Translations under genes and position numbers: made by a program
Notes under the pieces: model-generated
What the model saw: only the letters and a program-made list of their open reading frames with translations
What the model was told of the DNA's origin: nothing
Database searches by the model: none
Shown here: positions 1 to 7,815 of the stretch, one piece after another
Layout: every line of letters begins with the position of its first letter
Position numbering within the stretch: position 1 is the stretch's first letter
Assembly: GCF_007997005.1 (NCBI RefSeq)
Contig: NZ_VOSL01000055.1
Coordinates: 1-64,000, forward strand
Direction: 5' to 3'
DNA from: Lujinxingia vulgaris
GTDB lineage: Bacteria > Myxococcota_A > Bradymonadia > Bradymonadales > Bradymonadaceae
DNA: 64,000 nt

Positions 1-214
1 GGTTGGGGGGGGGGGCGGGTTGAGGTTAGGTGGTTGTGTGGTTGGGTGGTTGTGAGGCGCCGGGGTTTGCCACGTTGGTCGATTCGTGAGGGCGTTGGGG
101 GGTGTGCGGGTTGAGGTTAGGTGGTTGTGTGGTTGGGTGGTTGTGAGGCGCCGGGGTTTGCCACGTTGGTCGATTCGTGAGGGCGTTGGGGGGGGGGCGG
201 GTTGAGGTTGGGGT
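1..214. repeat. 91-bp tandem repeat, about 2.3 copies
   Basis: The block that begins CGGGTTGAGGTTAGG at 16 recurs at 107 and, diverging, at 198, an exact 91-bp spacing. Between copies the only clear difference is the length of a G run and a TGTG insertion. It ends just downstream of the leftward aldehyde dehydrogenase gene, and the left edge may continue outside the window. No ORF or known element was recognised in it. Confidence 0.9.
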
Positions 215-225
215 GACCCACGGTC
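215..225. repeat. Single GACC-N3-GGTC dyad
   Basis: GACCCACGGTC has 4-bp inverted arms around three bases. It is one copy of the dispersed family found throughout the intergenic DNA of this window and lies 17 bp past the stop of the aldehyde dehydrogenase gene. Confidence 0.6.
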
Positions 226-241
226 GGGAGAGGTTGTGTGG

Positions 242-1750
242 TTATGCGGGTTTGAGGAGGTTGAGGGGGCCTGATTGGGTGGCGTCGGGGGAGAACTCGG
301 CGGGTTGCTGGAGGCGAGCCTGGGGGTAGGTGCAGTAGAGAGGGGCGAGGATGGCGGCGGGGCGGTGGTTGCCGCTTTTTTTGGTGCCGCCGAAGGGGAG
401 GCGGCTTGAGGCGCCGACGGTGGAGCGGTTGAGGTTGAGGATGCCGCAGTCGAGCTCGTAGGTGAGGGCGTCGAAGCGCTCGGGGTCGGCGGTGAAGACG
501 CTCATGGCCAGGCCGTAGTCGGTGGCGTTGGCGATGCGGGCGGCGGTGGACTCGTCGGAGGCTTCGTAGAGGACGATGTCGGGGCCGAAGAGCTCTTCGC
601 TCTGGTGTTCGCCCTCCGGGTTGAGTTGGGAGGCGCGCCAGAGGGCGGGGCGAACAAAGTAGCCTTTTTGAAGATCGGGGTGGGCGCCGCCTTCGAGGAT
701 GGGGATGAGGGTGCCTTCGTCGTCTTGCTGCTGGGCGTTGAGGAAGTTCTCAAAGCCGCGGCGGTCGGCCAGCGGGCCCATAAAGGGGGCGGTGTCGCCC
801 TCGGTGGTGGGATCGCCGGTGGTGACGCGCTCCAGGAGGTCGACCAGGCGTTGCTGGAGGTCGTCGATGATGGCCGCGTGGGCGACGACGCGGCTTGTGG
901 CCGAGCAGCGCTGGCCGGTGGTCAGGCAGCTGGCCAGCAGGATCTCGTGGGCGGCCTGGTCGAGGTTGGCGTCGTCGAGGACGATCGCGGTGTTTTTGCC
1001 GCCCATCTCCAGGGCCAGCAGCTTCCAGGGCTGGTCGAAGGTGGCGCGGCGGATGCGTTGGGCGGTGGCGAAGGAGCCGGTAAACAACACCCCGGCGACC
1101 TTCGGGTGGGCACATAAGGCCGCGCCGACCTCGCCGGGCCCCTGCACCAGGTTGAGGACGCCGGGGGGGAAGTCGGCCTCCTGGGCGCACTCGAAGTAGA
1201 GCTGCATGGAGAGGGGGGCGAGCTCGGAGGGTTTGACGATGAGGGTGTTGCCGGTGAGCAGCGCGGGGATGATGTGGCCGTTGGGGAGGTGGAGCGGGAA
1301 GTTGTAGGGGCAGAGCACGGCCAGAGGTCCGAGCGGGCGGTGGTGCCAGGAGCCGCCTTTAAGTCCTTTGGGGTGGACGGGGCGGGTGAGGTCGAGGCCC
1401 TCGGTGCTCATGATGTCGATCTTGGCGGTCAGCGCGCCGGCTTCGCCGCGGGACTCCCAGAGGGGTTTTCCCATCTCGGTGGTGATGGCGCGCGCGAGCT
1501 CGTCCTTGCGGGCGTCGAGGGCCTTGCGGAAGCGCTCGACGTAGGGGAGGCGGCCCTCCACGCCGAGCTTGTCCCAGGCGGGCAGGGCTCTTCTGGCGGC
1601 GTCGACGGCCAGGTTGACGGCGTCGGTGGACCAGGGGGTCTCGAAGATCAGCTCGTCGTTTTGAGCGGGGTTCTCGCGGCGCAGGGTGTTCTGGGCGCGG
1701 TCGGGGGTGGTCCACTGGCCGGCGATGAAGTTTGCGCGAGAGGGGATCAT
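242..1750 (-). CDS. NAD(P)-dependent aldehyde dehydrogenase, AstD-like
   Basis: A full-length (502 aa) aldehyde dehydrogenase superfamily protein, expected to oxidise an aldehyde to the acid in the cytoplasm. The general-base Glu lies in LEMGGKN (about residue 248) and the catalytic Cys in TTGQRCSA (about residue 282); PYNFPLHLPNGHI and the LPFGGTKKSGNHRP segment near the C-terminus are also typical. Overall wording resembles succinylglutamate-semialdehyde dehydrogenase (AstD), but no other arginine succinyltransferase pathway gene is nearby, so the substrate is uncertain. The ATG at 1750 follows a GAGG Shine-Dalgarno at good spacing. The gene stands alone, read leftward and divergent from the DUF4175 gene. 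Confidence 0.85.
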   Translation of the reverse strand: MIPSRANFIAGQWTTPDRAQNTLRRENPAQNDELIFETPWSTDAVNLAVDAARRALPAWDKLGVEGRLPYVERFRKALDARKDELARAITTEMGKPLWESRGEAGALTAKIDIMSTEGLDLTRPVHPKGLKGGSWHHRPLGPLAVLCPYNFPLHLPNGHIIPALLTGNTLIVKPSELAPLSMQLYFECAQEADFPPGVLNLVQGPGEVGAALCAHPKVAGVLFTGSFATAQRIRRATFDQPWKLLALEMGGKNTAIVLDDANLDQAAHEILLASCLTTGQRCSATSRVVAHAAIIDDLQQRLVDLLERVTTGDPTTEGDTAPFMGPLADRRGFENFLNAQQQDDEGTLIPILEGGAHPDLQKGYFVRPALWRASQLNPEGEHQSEELFGPDIVLYEASDESTAARIANATDYGLAMSVFTADPERFDALTYELDCGILNLNRSTVGASSRLPFGGTKKSGNHRPAAILAPLYCTYPQARLQQPAEFSPDATQSGPLNLLKPA

Positions 1751-1896
1751 GAGACCTCGGGAGGTGGTTGGAGATGTGCGGAACAGGTTGGCAGGCGGCT
1801 CTATTGTGGCGACGTGGGGCGGGATGTCCAGTGGCGCGCGGAGGTTGCTCCGGCGAGCGAGGTCAGAGTGGGCCGCATAAACACAGGGCGTTGCGC

Positions 1897-1931
1897 GACC
1901 CCGGGTCAGGGCAGTGAGGCGACCCGGGGTC
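1897..1931. repeat. Two GACC-N3-GGTC dyads in a divergent gap
   Basis: GACCCCGGGTC (1897) and GACCCGGGGTC (1921) sit 24 bp apart, each followed by AGGG. They lie in the 488-bp gap (1751-2238) between two divergently read genes, which must also contain both promoters. I see no convincing -35/-10 pair and no small gene in the rest of the gap. Confidence 0.75.
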
Positions 1932-2238
1932 AGGGAAAGGTGAGCAGGGTGGGGAGGTGGGAGGTGAATTGGCGAAGGCGGTCGGCCGGGGGGGCTGCGA
2001 TGGCGTGGCCTTCGAGGACTGACGCCGGCTCGTTGTGTGGGGGGATTGTGTGGCGGCGAAGCGTCTCGGGATTAAAGCCCCGGAGGCCGTCGGTTAGTCG
2101 CGGTGTCCGGGGTGAGGTCTGAGGCTGGCGAGGTTGTCGCGATCTGAGGGCTGCCCTAGAGTTTGCAGGCGTTGCCGGAGGGGAGGGGATGGGGTGGCGG
2201 AGCGTGTCGGACGATAAGAACTTCAGCGATGGTCATGT

Positions 2239-5200
2239 ATGCACGATGAGACGAAGCAGCCGGAGAGCGGGGCCCGGGATGGCGGGGAGGGGCATGCACC
2301 GCAGGAGTCGGTGGCCCAGGGCCCGACCGAGGCCTCGTCGGGGGGCGTTGCGGGCGCCGATGTGAGCTCGTCGCTGACGGCGTTGAAAGCGTTGCTAAGG
2401 CGCACCGAGCGCGATCTTCGCCGGCCTGTGCTGGTGGAGGGGGCGTTGTGGGCGATGTCGGCGGCGGTGGCCGTGGCGTTGAGCGCGCTGGCCGTTGCGG
2501 CGGTTTATGAGACGCAGGGGGCGCTGGTCGCGCGGTGGATCCTGGCGGTGGGGTTTGGGGCGGTGGGGGTGAGCGCGGCGGTGGCCTACACGCTTTTTCG
2601 GGCGAGGCGGCGCGGGGAGCTCGCGTCGGCCCGCATCGTTCAGGCGCACGCGCGGGAGTATCGCAACGATCTGGTGGCGGCCCTGGAGTTTGGCGAGCGT
2701 CTGGGGGCAGCGGGGGCCGATGAGGAGCTCAAGCGTCAGGGGGTGAGCGCGGCGTTGGCCTCAGCGCACGTGCGTCGCACGGCGAAGAAGGCGCTCGCGG
2801 GCGCGAAGGAGCAGTCGCTGGCGCATGTGGTGCCGCCTCGCGATCTGCGCGCGCCGGCGGGAGCGGCGGCGCTCGTCTCGGTGGTGCTTCTGGGGGTGAT
2901 GGCCTGGCAGCCGGGCTGGACGCTCGGGGTGCTCAGCGGCGACCGGGTGGGGGCGTCGGTGGTGGGGGATCGGGCGCGGGTGCGGCCGATCGTGGGGCAG
3001 ATCGACGCGATTTTTGTTTACCCGGAGTACACCGGGATGCCGCGGCAGATGGCGCGGCTGGGTTCGGGGTTTGTGGAGACGCTGGAGGGCACGCGGGTGC
3101 ACCTGCAGCTGGGGCTGTGGCCGCAGGACTGGCAGAAGGTCGAGCTGGTGCGCCGCTGGCAGGGGGAGGCTGGTGAGGAGCAGGAGGTGCTTCCGGTGCA
3201 GCTCGGTGAGGGGCATCAGGGGAGCGTGAGCCTGACCTTAAAGGAGAGCGGAAGTTATGCGTTTCGGGCGGTGACGGCCGAGGGCGTGCCGGTGGAAGAC
3301 GGGGTGGAGCGCACGATTCGCGTGGTGGCCGATGCGCCGCCGCAGGTGCGCTTGACCTCGCATCAGCCCGGTCCGGAGCCGCTGATCGTGCAGCCCGATG
3401 ATGTGCTGGAGCTCTCGGTGGAGGCGCTCGATGACTTCGGGTTGAGCGGGCTGAGTCTCGTGCATCAGTTCGGTGACGATGAGGAGGGGGCGAAGCGCCA
3501 GTCGCTGGATCTGAGCGAGCTGGCCGCGAAGCCCCAGGGGGTAGAGCACAGCCTGAGCTTTGATCTGGCGGAGCTGAACTTGCAGCCGAAAGATCAGGTC
3601 TCGATCTATTTTTCGGCCACGGACATCAACACGGTGACCGGCCCGGGGGAGGGGCGCAGCGAGGCGCTGGTGATCTATGTGGAGAGCCCGGAGGACCAGC
3701 ATCTGCGCAACATCGCCGACCAGCAGGCGCTGCTGGAGGCGCTGCTCTTGCACCTGGCCGATGTGCTGGAGGCGCCGGTGGGAGAGCGGGTGGCCAAGGG
3801 GGATGAGGGCTACCGCATGGAGGTGGACGCCGGGCTGGATGCGGCCGCGCGCAGCGCGATCTACGAGCAAGGGGTGGCCCATCATCAGGCCCGCGAGCTG
3901 ATCTTGAGTGAGCTTGAGGGGCTGCGCGAGCGGGTGGCCGAAGATCCGATGATGAGCGGGCGAAACGCCGCGCTCTTTGACGGGCTGGCCGCGCAGCTCA
4001 GCGGCCTTCAGGAGGAAGGCACCCGGCTGTGGGAGAGGTTGCAGGCGCGCTCGGAGCGCGGCGATCTGACGATGGGGCATGTGCAGACGCTGGCGGATTT
4101 TAGCCTGCAGGTCGAAGACGAGCTGGAGAAGGCGCTTTTGCGTTTTGATGAGCTTCTTGCCCGCCAGAAGATGGAGCTTGTGGAGGCGACCGCCGAAGAT
4201 CTCAAGGCGATGCGCGAGCGCTTGCGCGAGCTTCTGGAGCAGTACCGCGACACCGAGGATGAGGCGCTTAAAGAGGCGATCAAGCGCGAGGTGCAACGAC
4301 TTCGTCAGCGCATGGCCGAGCTGATGGCGCGGATGCAGATGCAGATGGAGCAGCTGCCTCAGGATCACGTCAACATGGAGGCGCTCGAGCAGATGCAGAT
4401 GGAGGGTGAGGCGCAGCAGATGGGCGACCAGCTGCAGTCGATCGAGGAGCTTTTAGAGAAGGGAGATATTGACGGGGCGCTGGCCGAGCTCGACCGGATG
4501 GATGAGCTGATGGAAGGGCTCAACTCGGAGGTGGAGCAGGGCATGGAGCAGGCCGCCCCGCAGGGCATCTCGGAGCTCGATCGGCAGATGGGCGAGCTGA
4601 TGGAAGATGTCAGCCAGCTCCAGGAGATGGAGCGGGCCATCGAGCAGGAGACCCGTCAGATGGAGGATGCGCTGGCCGAGGAGCGGCGCGAGGCGATCCA
4701 GGAGATGGTGGCGCCGGCGGTTGAGGAGCTTTTAAAGAAGGTGGCCGAGCAGGAGCGCGATCTGGGGCGGATGGAGGGGCTCGAGCTGCCGGTGCGAGAT
4801 TACGGGCAGATTGAGTACAACGCCGAGCAGGTTGAGCGCTTGCGCGAGATGCTTGAGCAGCAGGATTTGCAGCTGGCGCTGGAGGCTGCGGAGCTCTCGG
4901 AGCGGCGACTTCGGGGGATGCGCAGCACGTTGAGCCTCTCGGAGCGCTATGTGCGCGAAGACGCGCAGCGCAACGCGCTTCGTCGCGCGCACGCCACGAG
5001 CGATACGATGGCGGGTCGGGCCGAGGAGATCGTGGAGATGCTCCAGGAGTTTAAGGAGCAGGCATCGGAGCAGCGCCAGCAGGAGCAGGGCGACCAGCAG
5101 GAGCGCTACGAGGAGCTGGCCGAGCGTCAGCAGCAGGCTCGCCAGCGCGCCGAAGCACTTCGCCAGAAGGTCGAGCAGACCGGGGAGCGTTTTCCGATGG

Positions 5201-5547
5201 TGCGCGACCAGGTGATGCCCTCGCTGGAGCAGGCCACCGAGGCGATGCAGCAGGCCGAGGAGCGGCTGCGCCAGGGCGAGGGGCAGCAGGCGCTGGATCG
5301 GGAGCGCTCCGCCCTCGATCAGCTCGGGCAGCTTGGCGAGCAGATGCGCCAGGCGATGCAGCAGGAGCGGCGACAGCAGCGTCGCTCCGGGCGTCAGCAG
5401 AAGACCGAAAAGGTTGAGATCCCGGGGGAGTCGAGCCGGGAGGCTCAGGAGCGGCTGCGTCGCGAGATGATGGAGGGGATGCGCGAGGGGCGGCTGGAAG
5501 ATTACGACTCGGAGATCGAGCGCTACTACCGGAGTCTGGTCGAGTGA
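2239..5547 (+). CDS. DUF4175-family membrane protein with long Gln/Glu-rich coiled coil
   Basis: An 1102-aa protein. A polar, disordered N-terminus of about 65 residues is followed by two closely spaced membrane helices (about residues 72-120), a third hydrophobic stretch near 205-225, a beta-rich region (about 230-480) and then some 600 residues of nearly continuous coiled coil dominated by Glu, Gln, Met, Arg and Leu. This architecture matches the DUF4175/TIGR02302 type, whose biochemical role is not established; a periplasmic structural or scaffold role is inference. The ATG at 2239 has no strong Shine-Dalgarno. The gene is translationally close to the following metalloprotease, which suggests joint function. 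Confidence 0.8.
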   Translation: MHDETKQPESGARDGGEGHAPQESVAQGPTEASSGGVAGADVSSSLTALKALLRRTERDLRRPVLVEGALWAMSAAVAVALSALAVAAVYETQGALVARWILAVGFGAVGVSAAVAYTLFRARRRGELASARIVQAHAREYRNDLVAALEFGERLGAAGADEELKRQGVSAALASAHVRRTAKKALAGAKEQSLAHVVPPRDLRAPAGAAALVSVVLLGVMAWQPGWTLGVLSGDRVGASVVGDRARVRPIVGQIDAIFVYPEYTGMPRQMARLGSGFVETLEGTRVHLQLGLWPQDWQKVELVRRWQGEAGEEQEVLPVQLGEGHQGSVSLTLKESGSYAFRAVTAEGVPVEDGVERTIRVVADAPPQVRLTSHQPGPEPLIVQPDDVLELSVEALDDFGLSGLSLVHQFGDDEEGAKRQSLDLSELAAKPQGVEHSLSFDLAELNLQPKDQVSIYFSATDINTVTGPGEGRSEALVIYVESPEDQHLRNIADQQALLEALLLHLADVLEAPVGERVAKGDEGYRMEVDAGLDAAARSAIYEQGVAHHQARELILSELEGLRERVAEDPMMSGRNAALFDGLAAQLSGLQEEGTRLWERLQARSERGDLTMGHVQTLADFSLQVEDELEKALLRFDELLARQKMELVEATAEDLKAMRERLRELLEQYRDTEDEALKEAIKREVQRLRQRMAELMARMQMQMEQLPQDHVNMEALEQMQMEGEAQQMGDQLQSIEELLEKGDIDGALAELDRMDELMEGLNSEVEQGMEQAAPQGISELDRQMGELMEDVSQLQEMERAIEQETRQMEDALAEERREAIQEMVAPAVEELLKKVAEQERDLGRMEGLELPVRDYGQIEYNAEQVERLREMLEQQDLQLALEAAELSERRLRGMRSTLSLSERYVREDAQRNALRRAHATSDTMAGRAEEIVEMLQEFKEQASEQRQQEQGDQQERYEELAERQQQARQRAEALRQKVEQTGERFPMVRDQVMPSLEQATEAMQQAEERLRQGEGQQALDRERSALDQLGQLGEQMRQAMQQERRQQRRSGRQQKTEKVEIPGESSREAQERLRREMMEGMREGRLEDYDSEIERYYRSLVE

Positions 5548-5558
5548 AAGGAGAGCAT

Positions 5559-7133
5559 GTGAGAGGACGCGCGACGATCGTTTGGGTGGTGATGGTGATG
5601 GCCCTGATGTGGGCAGTGCCGGTGTGGGGGCAGAGCTCGCTGGAGGACTACCGTCAGGCCGAGGCGATGCTCTCGGCCTGGCAGCTCGATGAGGCGCGCG
5701 AGGCGATCGACCGGCTCAGCGCGAAGGAGCCGGGGCTAGCCGAGATCGATTATCTGGAGGCGCGCTACGCCTTTTATGACGGCGACTACGAGCGCGCGCT
5801 GGAGCGCATCGATAGGGCGCTGGAGGCACGTGAGGTGGGGAGCTGGCAGGCGTTGCGCGAGATCATCGCGGAGACGATCGCGGTGACCGAGCCCTATGTG
5901 CGTCACGTCAGCCCCTCGGGGCGTTTTGAGGTGTTTATCGAGCCGGGGCGCGACGAGGTGTTGTTGCCCTATGCGTTTGAGGCGCTGGACGCGGCCTACG
6001 AGGAGTTGGGCGAGGAGCTGGGCTACTACCCCTCGACGCCGATTCGGGTGGAGGTGTACCCGCGCACGGCGACGCTGGCGCAGGTCTCGATGCTGACGGA
6101 CGAAGAAATTCGCACCTCGGGCACCATCGCGCTGTGTCAGTACAACCGCCTGATGATCACCAGCCCGCGGGCGGTGTTGCGCGGCTACGGGTGGGTGGAC
6201 ACGCTGATTCACGAGTATGTGCACTATGTGATCAACCGCAAAACCTACAACCAGGTGCCGATCTGGATGCACGAGGGGCTGGCGAAGTTTTTGGAGCGGC
6301 GGTGGCGCGGGGAGGATGAGGCGCAGCTCTCAGCGAGCTCGGAGCATCTGTTGCATACGCGGCTCAAAGCCGATGATCTGATTTCTTTTGAGGCGATGCA
6401 CCCCTCGATGGCGAAGCTTCCCAGCCAGGAAGATGCGGCGGTGGCCTTTGCCGAGGTGTATACGACGATGGAGTATTTGCGCGCGCGGGTGGGGCCGGGG
6501 GCGTTCGGGCAGCTGCTGGATACGATCAACGAGGGGTACGGCGCTCAGGAGGCGTTTGCGCGCGTGCTGGGGACGAGCTGGGCGCGTTTTGAGAAGGACT
6601 GGCGCGCGTATTTGCATACGCGGCCGGTGGTGGAGTTTGAGGATGAGGCCGAGCCCTTTGAGGAGCGGCTGGTCTTTGAGGATGAGCGCCACAGTGGCGG
6701 GGAGCTCGATCAGGTGGAGGCGCCCGGGGCGCAGGATCACATCAAGCTGGGGCAGATGTTTCAGGTGCGCGAGAGGTTCGGGGCGGCGGTGGTGCAGTAT
6801 GAGAAGGCCACGCGGCTGATCGGTCAGCGCAACCCGGTGCTGCAGGGGAGGCTGGCGCAGAGTCTGATCGCCACTGGCGAGCCGCAGGCGGCGGTGGAGG
6901 CGCTCTCGGAGGTGCGGGAGCTCTACCCGGGCTATGTGACGACGTGGCTGGAGCTGGGGAACGCCTATCTGGCGCTCGGGGAGTATGCGCTGGCCCGAGA
7001 GGCGCTGGAGGAGGCCGCGCGCATCAACCCCTTCGATCCGGGGGTGCATCAGGGCTTGAGTCGGGCGTACTCCGGGTTGGGAGACGGCGCGCAGGCCGAG
7101 CGTGCGCGAGGGGCGGAGCGCCTGCTCCAATGA
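5559..7133 (+). CDS. Secreted TPR metalloprotease (peptidase MA-like)
   Basis: The protein opens with a signal peptide or N-terminal anchor (hydrophobic run ending near VWGQSS), then a short TPR-like region and a gluzincin domain with the zinc motif HEYVH (about residue 218) and a downstream HEGLAKF glutamate as third ligand. The last 130 residues are TPR repeats. A peptidase acting in the periplasm or at the membrane is the likely role; the substrate is unknown. I chose the GTG at 5559 because AAAGGAG lies 5 bp before it. The alternative GTG at 5544 overlaps the upstream stop codon (GTGA). Either way it is coupled to the DUF4175 gene. Confidence 0.8.
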   Translation: MRGRATIVWVVMVMALMWAVPVWGQSSLEDYRQAEAMLSAWQLDEAREAIDRLSAKEPGLAEIDYLEARYAFYDGDYERALERIDRALEAREVGSWQALREIIAETIAVTEPYVRHVSPSGRFEVFIEPGRDEVLLPYAFEALDAAYEELGEELGYYPSTPIRVEVYPRTATLAQVSMLTDEEIRTSGTIALCQYNRLMITSPRAVLRGYGWVDTLIHEYVHYVINRKTYNQVPIWMHEGLAKFLERRWRGEDEAQLSASSEHLLHTRLKADDLISFEAMHPSMAKLPSQEDAAVAFAEVYTTMEYLRARVGPGAFGQLLDTINEGYGAQEAFARVLGTSWARFEKDWRAYLHTRPVVEFEDEAEPFEERLVFEDERHSGGELDQVEAPGAQDHIKLGQMFQVRERFGAAVVQYEKATRLIGQRNPVLQGRLAQSLIATGEPQAAVEALSEVRELYPGYVTTWLELGNAYLALGEYALAREALEEAARINPFDPGVHQGLSRAYSGLGDGAQAERARGAERLLQ

Positions 7134-7175
7134 TGTTGATGAGGAAGTAAGGTGGGGGGGCCAGGGTGCGCTATT

Positions 7176-7357
7176 CTGACTCCCGGTCGCGCGAAAAGCT
7201 GACTCCCGGTCGCGCGAAAAGCTGACTCCCGGTCAGGAGAAGTTCAGTGTTTATGCGGTGAAGCGAGGGTTGAGGGTTGACCCCCGGTCATCGCACAAGC
7301 TGCCCCCCGGTCGTCGAAAAGCTGCCCCCCGGTTGTCGGGGTAGCAGACCGGGGGTT
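7176..7357. repeat. GACC-N3-GGTC array, 23-bp period, with a final inverted copy
   Basis: GACTCCCGGTC occurs at 7178, 7201 and 7224, exactly 23 bp apart and each followed by GCGCGAAAAGCT or a variant. GACCCCCGGTC at 7279 and GCCCCCCGGTY at 7302 and 7324 continue the series after a gap. The last copy (GACCGGGGGTT, 7347) is in the opposite orientation, so the end of the array can form a hairpin. It fills the gap between two convergent genes. Confidence 0.85.
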
Positions 7358-7373
7358 GGGTGTGTTTCAGGGC

Positions 7374-7393
7374 TTGAAACGTCTTGAAACGTT
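7374..7393. other. Paired TTGAAACGT direct repeat beside a stop codon
   Basis: TTGAAACGT (7374) and TTGAAACGTT (7384) are 10 bp apart, 6 bp beyond the stop of the leftward gene at 7399. Nearly the same pair occurs at 24108-24127, again just past the stop of a leftward gene and beside a dyad array. The function is unknown. Confidence 0.5.
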
Positions 7394-7398
7394 AAGAT

Positions 7399-7812
7399 CT
7401 ACCAGGGGATGACGTCGCGGTGCTCGGCCAGGCCGCCCCAGTGTCCGGCGCCGATCACGGCGAAGGAGGCCACCCACCAGAGCAGGCCGCCGAAGCGACG
7501 CCAGTCGGCGATGTCGCGGCGCGTGCCGTAGTCGTAGCTCAGGGCGGCCAACGCAATGACTGCGAAGGCGGTGATGCCCAGCAAGCGGTGGTGGGAGAGG
7601 TCGTCGGAACCGCCGGAGAAGCCCCCGGCGACAAGACCGGAGAACACGGCCAGGGTGGTCATGGCGAGGTTTGCCAGGCCGCCCCAGCGCAACAGGGGGA
7701 TAAGCGTGGGGGGCTCGTCGTTGCGCAGCGCGTAGGTCGCCGCGGCGGCCAGGGCCATGGAGACGACGATGGGGAAGTGCAGCGAGAGGTGGTGCAGAAA
7801 GGAGGGCCACAT
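7399..7812 (-). CDS. Small four-helix membrane protein, DUF2231-like
   Basis: A 137-aa protein with four hydrophobic helices: about residues 8-27, 40-62, 74-93 and 108-122. The N-terminal HHLSLHFPIVVSMAL resembles the start of DUF2231 membrane proteins, in which conserved histidines face the membrane; these are often associated with haem or copper redox systems. It starts 3 bp after the mutS2 stop codon, so the two are almost certainly co-transcribed, though no functional link is evident. The assignment to DUF2231 is by eye. Confidence 0.6.
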   Translation of the reverse strand: MWPSFLHHLSLHFPIVVSMALAAAATYALRNDEPPTLIPLLRWGGLANLAMTTLAVFSGLVAGGFSGGSDDLSHHRLLGITAFAVIALAALSYDYGTRRDIADWRRFGGLLWWVASFAVIGAGHWGGLAEHRDVIPW

Positions 7813-7815
7813 CGC

